From contig NC_092335.1 of the NCBI RefSeq assembly GCF_046630445.1, forward strand, positions 633,072,001 to 633,136,000: 64,000 nucleotides of DNA, given 5' to 3'. This document shows positions 10,962 to 19,997 of the stretch, piece after piece. Both the position numbers and the translations under genes were made by a program. Source of the DNA: Rutidosis leptorrhynchoides. Taxonomy: Eukaryota > Streptophyta > Magnoliopsida > Asterales > Asteraceae. The notes under the pieces were generated by a model. That model did not search any database, was not told the origin of the DNA, and saw nothing but the letters and a program-made list of their open reading frames with translations. Position 1 is the stretch's first letter; the number at the start of each line of letters is the position of its first letter.

Positions 10962-11322
10962 TCACCACGCTGATCTGATTATCAAAGAGTTACAAGACGC
11001 TGTTATGGAGGAAGCAAGACGAAACAATCCGTTCTCTCATCTTGAACCAGATCGAGTCAACATTGCCACCTATGTTACGAAGCAGCTATCACGTATCTTC
11101 CACAAATCCACAGATCCTAGTTTCATATTTAAAGCGGGATATCGGGAGATATACTCAAAGACGGTGAAATTAATACTCGGATCAGGATTGCTGTTCACTT
11201 CTTTCCAGCTTCGTCTCTTAACTAATCTGTGCAAAGCTACAGACTCTTACTGTGGAGATCACCGTTCCGAAGACTTCGAAATTCTAAAGATACAGTTTCT
11301 TACATTGTTTGAAGACCTCTGA
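10942..11322 (+). CDS. Small open frame after A1 gag-protease, unknown domain
   Basis: A 126-residue frame overlapping the end of the gag-protease frame by 20 bases, with no match I can name. Its middle (REIYSKTVKLILGSGLLF, then LLTNLCKATD) resembles the last part of the upstream polyprotein (KIIYSKVYNALAGSALPF, then LLTLIRKHMD). The two may be copies of one helical domain. A third short frame (11372-11632) follows. No polymerase motif is present. Confidence 0.5.
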   Translation: MIYVTIDHHADLIIKELQDAVMEEARRNNPFSHLEPDRVNIATYVTKQLSRIFHKSTDPSFIFKAGYREIYSKTVKLILGSGLLFTSFQLRLLTNLCKATDSYCGDHRSEDFEILKIQFLTLFEDL

Positions 11323-11885
11323 AATGAGCATCCCATCAGAGAAATCATCAACACTAGCACTGCGACCATGATTGACATTCATGGGTCAACCAGCAGAGCT
11401 GTGGATCATATTCTCATCGGACTTCAAGACTTATCAAGAGCCGAAACTGCGCACTACTTATCGTTCAGAAGTTCTTCAAGAGAAGTACCGGACTTGTTAC
11501 CACTACTGGTCCGACACTTTCTCAGGACTTATCCACCAAGACTCACATTCCCTCAAGAAGACCAAGATCACAGCCATCAACGAGGAATGTTTGCTTTTTG
11601 AAGAATCACTACGGTCGAGCCAACGACCGTAAACAAAAGCGCTTCTCGGGAGGCAACCCGTGCAATAAAGTAGAGTAGAAGAATAAAGGATGACAAATGA
11701 ACCGATAAAGAAGCAAGGAAACCAGCCGCATCTGCTAGGGGTATTTCTTTCTTTTCGCTACTAGCTCAAGATTCAAACCATACCGCATCCTAGCTTATCA
11801 CTAAGTGTGGGATAACACCCAATTAAAACACTAGACAAATACTCCCAAATCTTCAACTAAAACTCCTAAGTGTGGGATACACTAG

Positions 11886-11920
11886 GAACATTGAGGACAA
11901 TGTTCGTCTAAGTGTGGGAT
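11886..11920 (+). promoter_or_regulatory. AGGA-loop hairpin plus AAGTGTGGGAT, copy 1
   Basis: GAACATTGAGGACAATGTTC is a perfect 8-bp stem with an AGGA loop (11886-11905). The spacer GTCT and AAGTGTGGGAT (11910-11920) follow. Confidence 0.7.
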
Positions 11921-13043
11921 GTTGGTATCTTTTTATGCTATATCATAATAAACCATTACGAAGATTCCAAGTCCTTAAGCCAAATTTCAAATTTTTTGCA
12001 AAAGAAACCCTTTTTGAAAAAGTATTTTTGAAAACCTAAAACGTTTGTCAATAAAAATAAGGCTTAAGTAAGGTGGAAATCTTGTTAGATTGAAATCTCT
12101 AATAGAGCATTGCATGACTAAGGCATTATCGACCTAAATTGATTATGGTGAGGCACCCCAAATAAGACCAGCATTCATCTTTAATGCTTCACTATTTTCC
12201 GTTGAGAGTGCCGATGTCTGTGCTCAGAATCAGAACTTGCTTTAGATCTACATCTCCAAGCAGCAAAGCGTGGATCGGTTGTAATCAAAATAGCTACCCA
12301 TTTGTCAAACATAAGCCTTCCGCACATCCACTACTTCTACTCCACCACCACATCCACATTACCTTTACTATTTCTCAGAAAACCCAGAAAATGAGATTCC
12401 TTCCGAAAACCCAATGTTATAAACCTCTCAAGTATCATGGCAAAGGTCTTGAAAAAGTTTACCGGCAAAAAGTTTCTCGAGATGAAGTCTCCAAAAAAAA
12501 AAAAATAAATAAAATGCTGAAGGAGCAGAACTAAATAAGAGAAATGCCGAAGAGAACTCAATCGAAAATGATTATCAAATGAAGAAAAGTTCAAAAGTGC
12601 TTCTCAAAATACTTCAGCACTCCTATCTATCCGAATAAAAGTCTGTATAAAGACGGTATTCCCCTTTTATCTCACCCTTCAAAAACAACTTCACTACCAC
12701 TCCAAAATTCCTTTCCATCATTGACAAATAACCCATAAAGCTGAGATTACTACCGTTCTCGCGTTAGCAGTAAGGATTTGAGTCTTTATCAAGCCTATGA
12801 CGATGGGTGCAGCATGACTGGCTATGAGCGTATTCATTTCTTAGATCTATAGGGAACCCTAAACACTTGAGTGATTTGAGTGACCCGTGAAAGCTAGCCT
12901 ATGTCATGTAACCTCCTCGCATGCTTGCAGAGATAATTTCAGTCCTAACATAGATGACTCACCTTATCTTTTTGCTCTTATAATAAAAGCAAACCGCTTA
13001 GGCTATTAGAAAGAAATGCCGAAAAGATTCTTTAAAATGAGAG

Positions 13044-13078
13044 TTTGCTTGAGGACAAGCAAAGTCTAAGTGTGGGAT
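13044..13078 (+). promoter_or_regulatory. AGGA-loop hairpin plus AAGTGTGGGAT, copy 2
   Basis: TTTGCTTG-AGGA-CAAGCAAA is a perfect 8-bp stem (13044-13063) with a different stem sequence from copy 1. The spacing is identical (GTCT, then AAGTGTGGGAT at 13068-13078). It ends 3 bp before the 3' LTR, so the purine-rich motif overlaps the expected polypurine-tract position. Confidence 0.75.
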
Positions 13079-13081
13079 ATT

Positions 13082-15033
13082 TGATATCGGCTAAAAAGTC
13101 ACGTTTTCACCCCGGTATTAAGGCCCAAAAACAAGAAAGATTCGAACTTTGTCGGCAAAATACCCACTTCGTCGGTTAGAATTGAAGAACAAGTAATTAC
13201 GAAGACGGTGCAAAAAGAATCAAGAGAATCGGAGCTAAAACGAAGATTCTAGAGCGAAAACGGTGAAAGACAAGAAATCAAGTTACGATCCAGGGAATTC
13301 AGGCTGACCAGCAAGCCATACGGCCTGCCAGACGGCCTGCCAGTATGGAAACGGCCTGCTATATACGTGCCACCACACGAGCCACCAAACGGCCTGCCTT
13401 GCATACGGCCTGCCAAATACGGCCTGCCATACGGCCTGCCAGGCGTATTTGGCAATTTTCAAGTCTATTTAAAGGGTCTTTGTCATTCATTCCAACACAC
13501 ACTTCAATTCACTTCTTTCTCTCTCTTGTACAATATTAGTCATACTTTCAAGGCCTTCTCACCTCCGAGCGGGAAATTAAGTACCCGGAGGCGAACGCTG
13601 AAGATTGTATTAGGAGCGGTCTGGAGTCTTGAAGTTGTCACTTTTGTATTCGGAACTCGTTTAATCTACTGGTACTTCTATCCTTTATCTTATATAATGT
13701 TTTATGATATTATTGCCATGATTAGCGAGTAGTTATCTTTAGTGTATGCTATGATGTAAGCAGTTATAATGCCGAAATAATATTATGGTCTGTGTATGTT
13801 GTCGAAATGCTTTCCGATTATGCTTTAAACTCAATCGCTTTTCCAACTAATAGAACGTAGTTATAGGCTCTGTTATTGGGAAGTCGCGAACCCCGATTCA
13901 GAGTACACTATCTGTGTCACCCCTTGGTAAGAGAAGTCTCTCGGATACAACGTAAGATCGACCGAGGCACACCGGTTGTAGTAAGTCTATCGAGCTTTGG
14001 ATTCCGACTGAGGACTCTTTCGTAGTGAAACATCTGACTAGGCCCCTAGTACATTGTCGGTCCCAGACCATGCTAGTGTAGTCACCAAGCATATAAACTT
14101 CGTACATGCACGCTGAAGCACAGCGGTTGTTGTAAGCTGTACCTCTGCTAAGTAAGGCCATGGAACACGGTTAGTGTTGACCAGTACACTGCACCATAAC
14201 GCGGTCTCAAGCATTGCACCCCGCTTGAGGGATTCTTAGTTAATTAAGGAACTGTTTGTTTAGACACATAAAGGATTGGACCGTTAGGATAACCGAACGT
14301 GTTCATGGAAGTCAGACTTGACTTGGCCATGGTGTTCTTTATGGTTGAACTCTTTTTAAGGGCCTAACTATCTTTTACCAATCATTAACGAAAGCATTGA
14401 GGCACATCACGTCTCTCGGATATGGTAAACCATGTATTCTATTATGCTTAAGAAAGTTTAGACCATTTTGGAATGTTAATACGTCACCCAACCGAGTCGC
14501 TCAATTGGATGAGCCGTCTGAACGTGTATGCCTGTAGTCAGACTGCACGGGCATCGGGGGTAAGGGACGTTGCTGTCTATTCAGAATCTTCAAGCCTAAC
14601 GCATTACCCAGTGACATGTCTTATGACAGGGGCGTTTAGGACTAGTGTAATGAATACAAGGCCTCTGCCTATTCATGAGCCAGCATTCCATAATCTCGGC
14701 AGAATAACTGATGAAGTCATAGTATGCACTTACTTTAACCTTATCTGAATTACAAATTTTATCGCATTTACTTTATCTATCTTATAAATTAGAAAATCCC
14801 AAAATAAATATTCACTACTCCCTAACTATCTTAGGCTACAATATAGGTTCGATGTTACTGATATCTCAAAAATACGACTCTAGGTCATACTTCCCTTACT
14901 TATAAGGAGTAGTAAGATTTAGGCCCCGCTAAATATAAATTTAAAACAGTACCTCCTCCCACGAGTGGCTGATTCTGGCGAGCCGCGGCCTAACGACACC
15001 GCGCAATTAAAACCGTCCGTTTCGGCCATATCA
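13082..15033 (+). repeat. A1 3' LTR (1952 bp)
   Basis: Direct copy of 5316-7279, with about a dozen visible substitutions and a shorter ACGGCCTGCC array. Same TG start and CA end. Confidence 0.9.
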
Positions 15034-15038
15034 AGATT
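15034..15038. repeat. Target-site duplication of A1, right copy (AGATT)
   Basis: Matches 5311-5315 exactly. Confidence 0.9.
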
Positions 15039-15347
15039 TTATAAATTTTTTAATGTGGGGTTATAAAACCAAACTTCAAAAATATGCATATATGTTTGTA
15101 GTTTATGTCATATACAAAGCAGGGTAAAACAGCGCATTTTCAAAGACTGACATTAAGTTCAGCAAAAGCTACCAATTTTGACGACAAGACGAAAAACAAA
15201 AGTGATATAACAAATGAAGGAATGAACAAATGATGTGCACCATTTATCATTCAAACAAAACAATCAACAAAATGTTTGGAAACTTTGGTACAATTTTAAT
15301 CATTTTCTACGCTAATCACCCTCATGAATTTAAATTTTTACTGATTT

Positions 15348-15385
15348 CTTGCAAATGAGGGCATTGCAAGATCTTAAGTGTGGGG
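15348..15385 (+). promoter_or_regulatory. AGGG-loop hairpin plus AAGTGTGGGG in A2
   Basis: CTTGCAAATG-AGGG-CATTGCAAG forms a 9-bp stem with one bulged A (15348-15370). A five-base spacer and AAGTGTGGGG (15376-15385) follow. Confidence 0.65.
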
Positions 15386-16912
15386 AGGGATTAAATTCTT
15401 TCGGTTAAACATATTATTAATACACTTAGTTTAAATTGCCAAATTTTATGAAAATTTGAAAAATTTCCAATTACATGAATTCAAAATCATGTTTATACAT
15501 ATTTATGAACGATAAAACTAGGTGATAAAACCGAAATTATCGTTGCCTCAAAAAGGACATAAATTGAGAAACAACTTTAAACACTAGAATTCATTTAAGA
15601 ATGGAATAGACGAGAATAAAAAGGCAAAGAAAAACATAAACAAAAGCTAAGTGTGGGAAAAATTACCAAGTTATTTAAAACATATATCACACATTTTTGT
15701 ACAAGATTATTGCAAGTACTTTTGCTTTGGACTAAATTAATCAGTTTTACCCGGTTTACTGTAATATAAATATATGAGAAAGATGGATCTACACGATGAA
15801 TCAATTCCATCATTAGAGGAAGTAAAGTCTTCCGGAAAAGACACGCGCTTCTTGATTTAGGTCAAGAAGTTGTCGTCCAGACCAGCTGTAGGTTGACGAA
15901 AAATCTAGAAAAGTCATCTCTAAAATCAGCAGGAAATCCACGGACCTCAGCATCAAACAGGGTCGCCAAGTGGTCAGACTTATCCAAACCATGAGAGGAT
16001 CTGTCTCGTAAAATGGGGAGGGCGCCGTGCAAATTAGCTGGATAAGACTAATGAATCAGACCCCTAGAAAGGATAATCTCCTTAAAGATTAAAAATCAGC
16101 TTTTAAGCCTGATATTACTCAATCCTTGAGATTGACCTTAAAGATTGAGAATTCAAACTCATGGAATTCAATGATATCTAAACTCGAGCTTGAACGAGAA
16201 AATATTTTGATCAAAACTAAAACCGATTTGTTTTCTGAAAAAACCCATTTTTAATGCGTTCATTACCATTGAACGTAAAATCCTAAGATTTCATCAGAAT
16301 TCATTAGGTCACCTGAACCAAATCGGGTGTCAACCGTAAGAACGGTGGTTGCATAGCATGGTCAAAGACAGGACCTTGTGCCAGACCGAAAAACTATAGG
16401 GTGATCTTTACTATTGCTCCTACCAAGGATAGTAATTGCATCCGACACGTTGTGGACCATAATCATAAGCATGTCATTAGACATCGCCTTAATAGTTGCT
16501 TGTTCATCGCTTTCCTTTACAACCGGACGGTCGTTTACCGAAAGGTAATATACGGGACAAGTAGACTGGATGTGTGCTTTTCTAATACAAGGTTAGCAAG
16601 TGGGTGACACAAAACCGCAAGTTTTGAGCTAAAAAAATTTTAAAAATCTGAAACCCACAACCCACAAAAATAATTTTGCAAACACCGGTGAAGGGTTATT
16701 CCGGAAAACCTGTCTAGGGTAAAACCTAGCTTGAATTTTCAAAAGATCAAATATTTTCATAAAGATCCTATTTCCTAAAGGATCTAAATTTTTATAGTCA
16801 TGTGGGACTGTAAACCACAACGTTACTATCATTGTTTATACCGCCGTATCAAAATCACTGATGTATAAAGTGTGAAGAATAAAGAAGTGATTAATGTGAT
16901 TCAAGTTCTATA

Positions 16913-16946
16913 TTGCTTGAGGACAAGCAACGCTCAAGTGTGGGAA
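16913..16946 (+). promoter_or_regulatory. AGGA-loop hairpin plus AAGTGTGGGAA before the A2 3' LTR
   Basis: TTGCTTG-AGGA-CAAGCAA (16913-16930), a five-base spacer, then AAGTGTGGGAA, ending 4 bp before the LTR start at 16951. The same arrangement occurs before the A1 3' LTR. Confidence 0.75.
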
Positions 16947-16950
16947 TATT

Positions 16951-18690
16951 TGATAATGCTACAAACGAACATATATTTCATAGCATTATCCCTCCAGAAA
17001 GAAAAGCTTTTAGTTGCAATTGTTCTATTAACAAGTGATATTCGTTTAAATAATAAAAGGTGAAGACAAAAGGCATAATTGACGATTTGAAGACGCAAAT
17101 GACCAAAAAGCTCAAATGTACAAGATACAATCCAAGTGGTTCAATTTATTGATGATTAACGTCTAAAAATGACAAAAGTACAAGTCGCGAAACGCAAAGT
17201 ACAAGATATCTCAACGTACAAAAAGACGTTCGAAAATCCGGAAACGACACATGAACCAACTATCAACGTACGACTCAACGGAGCTGAAAGTACAAGTCAA
17301 CTATGCACGAGAATATAATATAATATTTAAATAATTACTTAAATATTATATTATATATATTATGTCGACAAACTAGGATCCAAATTAACAACCAGCTGGA
17401 AATGGGACCTCCGCGATCGCGGAGCCCCAAGGCACAAAACCATTGCGATCGCGGAGCAGCCAGGATTCAGAAATGCCTATAAAAGCAGCCGAGTTCTGCT
17501 TAATCCAAACACACCAGATTGATTAAATTCAATCTTCTTCTTTCTCTATCTCTAATTTATATTCATGTTATAATTTTAATTTAAGTTAATTTCAATAATA
17601 AGGTTATTGTTACAAATGTTTTAAGGTTTTGTAAGTCAAAACTCTGTCCGTGTAACACTACGCGATTAATACTCATTGTAAGTTATGTTCAACCTTTTTA
17701 CTTTAATGTCTCGTAACTAAGTTATTATTATGCTTATTTGAGCCGAAGTAATCATGATGTTAGACTAAATATTAAAGACCGGGTTATTGAACTTTGGACC
17801 ATAATTAATGTTTGGACAAAGACCGACACTTGTGGACATTGGACTATGGACTATTAATAGATGGGGGGTATTGTCTAATCGAGTGACAACTCATTGGAGT
17901 CTGTCGAACCTATCTTCAAATTAGTTAGCCTAATAATTAAATAATGATTATGGTTGTCCTATTTAGTGACGTTCATACGGAGTCTATTATAATCATTTAA
18001 TTAATTATTCGGGTTGGGCAATTGAGTATTCAAACTGATCAAGTGGGTAAATTAATGTTCATATCTAATTAAAACAGGGGTGGATTACATACAGTGATAA
18101 CTGGTGTAATTGTTGACAGAAGTGATAACTGCGTCACAGTTTAAATCCTTAATTAGTTGGACTATTTGACTTCGGGTATAAGGGTAATTTGACGAGGACA
18201 CTCGCACTTTATATTTATGACCGATGGACTATTATGGGCAAAAGCCAGATAGCCGTATCAAATAAACCAGGCCAAATAACAATTAACCCGGGGTAATAAT
18301 ATATAATTAAAATGTCAAACATCATGATTACGGAAGTTTAAATAAGCATAATACTTTTATTTCATATTTTATCGCTATTTTTATTTACTCGCAATTTATC
18401 TTTATCGCTAAAACTAAAATTTGACAAACCGGTAGTTAAACGGTAAAAACCCCCCCTTTTATAATAATAATAATTACATATATATATTTATAGTTTTATA
18501 AAATATAGGACGCTTTAAAATAGGTATCCCTGTGGAACGAACCGGACTTACTAAAAACTACACTACTCTACGATTAGGTACACTGCCTATAAGTGTGTAG
18601 CAAGGTTTAGGTATATCCATTCTATAAATAATTAAATAACTTGTGTATATTGTAGCGTAATTAATAGCATTTCTATATATATTTTTCTAC
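16951..18690 (+). repeat. A2 3' LTR (right end not resolved)
   Basis: Starts TGATAATGCTAC. U3 holds the CTCCGCGATCGCGGAG palindrome (17409-17424) and a half copy (17443-17459), followed by the TATA box CCTATAAAAGC near 17478. No gene. I could not find a clean CA end: the sequence passes into A3 material somewhere near 18.66-18.70 kb, so the end given is approximate and the LTR may be trimmed. Confidence 0.65.
17409..17459. repeat. GC-rich palindrome pair in the A2 LTR
   Basis: CTCCGCGATCGCGGAG at 17409-17424 and TTGCGATCGCGGAGCAG at 17443-17459. They match the palindromes at 2985-3035 and lie 20-70 bp upstream of the TATA box. Confidence 0.8.
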
Positions 18691-18705
18691 CCCTCTAAAC
18701 ACACA

Positions 18706-19392
18706 TCAGATACTATCCTGGTCAATGTGCTGAGTCGGCTCTGCGAAGTATCCAAAGATCTCATCATCATCCTCTAGTGTCGGCAAGTACTCGAGAGGTT
18801 GCCCTATATACAACTCAGGGCCTAGTAGTGAATCCAGACATAAGTCTGACGGCAACTCCAGGTGGGATAAGCTCGGGAAAGGCTCCTCGTCAGGTATGCT
18901 CCTAGTGATCTCAAATGCCTGGGCCGTTGGCGGCTCAACTGAAATGGGAATAGTGACTAGGTGACAACCCTCAGGTAACTCAGTGACTGGAACTGGCTCG
19001 GTGACTGGAGCAGGCGGCGTGATAGGAATAGGAGTAGCATGTGCAGGCATGGCAGCTGAGTGAACTGAGGCCGGTGTGGAACGCCTGGGCGTAGCTTGTC
19101 GTGTCGGATGAACACGGCGCGCTAGCCTAAATGAAGACGGGCTCAGAGTACTGCACGGCATCCCCTCGCGCTGGAGGTATGCTCTCAGAGCTCTATAGAG
19201 TCTCTGCTGATCTCTGAGTAGTGCCCATGCAACATCAGGGTCACTTAAGGTGGCTCCGTAATGTATCACTGTCTGTGGCTCATGCGTCTGTGGCAACTGT
19301 GTGTGCTCGGCTGGTCTCCTGGCTAAACGTATAGATCTTCGAACAGGAGGAGCTGGCGGTACTGTGCCGATATCCTCCTCAACGCTCTCCAA
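18706..19392 (-). CDS. Pro/Arg-rich 228-residue frame downstream of A3 pol
   Basis: Not recognised. The frame sits after the integrase end of A3, in the slot where Athila elements hold noncoding sequence or an env-like gene. It is rich in Pro, Arg, Ala, Thr and Ser in the first ~130 residues (RRSIRLARRP, ARRVHPTRQATPRRS) and acidic at the end (DDDEIFGYF). No signal peptide, helix pair or known motif is visible. Base composition is more GC-rich than the surroundings, which may be why the frame stays open. It is probably part of the broken A3 rather than a host gene. Confidence 0.4.
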   Translation of the reverse strand: MESVEEDIGTVPPAPPVRRSIRLARRPAEHTQLPQTHEPQTVIHYGATLSDPDVAWALLRDQQRLYRALRAYLQREGMPCSTLSPSSFRLARRVHPTRQATPRRSTPASVHSAAMPAHATPIPITPPAPVTEPVPVTELPEGCHLVTIPISVEPPTAQAFEITRSIPDEEPFPSLSHLELPSDLCLDSLLGPELYIGQPLEYLPTLEDDDEIFGYFAEPTQHIDQDSI

Positions 19393-19997
19393 ATATCAAT
19401 CGCCTTGGGCCTAGTTGCCCTGTTGATGGCCTGTTCTGATCAGCACTGCTTCCGGATGAGTAAACTTTAGGAGTCCTCCTCCTGCGAACTGGTATGTAAG
19501 CTAAAGCTCCTGAACTTGGCATTTTGCCTGAACACATTCAACAAACTTGTAAGTACTAAGCGCAAGTATGGCGCTTAGTTGTTAGTACACAGAGATAATA
19601 TCTTAAGACTGAAAATAATTAAAATAAAAGTAAATAAAAGTAAAAAGGATAAGCAAGGGGTGCCTCCCAAGAGCGCTTTGTTTATCAAGTCGTTAGAGCT
19701 CGACTTTTCCATGTCAGATCTTCAGAATGGATCAAAGGAGAAGAGGTGCTCCTCCTTATCGTGGTCTTCTAGATAAGCTTTCAACCGGTGACCGTTGACT
19801 TTGAAGTTACCAGTAGGTCCTTCCAATTCCACGGCTCCGTGTGGAAAAGCATGTACAACTTTGTATGGGCCACTCCATCATGATCTAAATTTTCCTGCAA
19901 ACTTCATGAACCGAGAATTGAAGAGAAGAACTTTATCTCCAGGGGCAAACTTTGTAGGAATCAATTTTGCGTCATGCGTAAGCTTCGTTCGTTCCTT

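Larger units (their letters stand above)
11633..13081 (+). other. A1 3' noncoding region with repeated AAGTGTGGGAT motifs
   Basis: Begins with CTTCTCGGGAGGCAACCCGTG-like sequence near 11641, an Athila hallmark after the coding part (compare CTTGGGAGGCACCCC, minus strand, near 19665). AAGTGTGGGAT occurs four times (near 11803, 11868, 11910 and 13068). Two of these are preceded by stem-loops, listed separately. Open frames around 12184-12594 on both strands overlap and look like chance. Confidence 0.7.
5316..15033 (+). mobile_element. Athila-like Gypsy element A1, complete ends, gag-protease only
   Basis: A 9.7-kb element with two near-identical LTRs starting TGATATCGGC and ending GGCCATATCA, a 5-bp target duplication, a tRNA-Asp-type primer site and a long gag-protease frame. 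No reverse transcriptase, RNase H or integrase motifs occur between the protease and the 3' LTR, so it is non-autonomous, like the gag-only 'TR-GAG' elements described in plants. I saw about a dozen substitutions between the LTRs by eye (roughly 0.6%). With a grass-type rate of 1.3e-8 per site per year, that suggests insertion a few hundred thousand years ago. It looks structurally whole for its class and sits inside A2. Confidence 0.88.
15039..16950 (+). mobile_element. Athila-like element A2, 3' noncoding region
   Basis: Continuation of A2 after A1. No convincing coding sequence. AAGTGTGGG motifs occur near 15376, 15648 and 16936, two of them preceded by AGG(A/G)-loop hairpins. It ends directly at the TGATAATGCTAC start of the A2 3' LTR. 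Confidence 0.65.
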
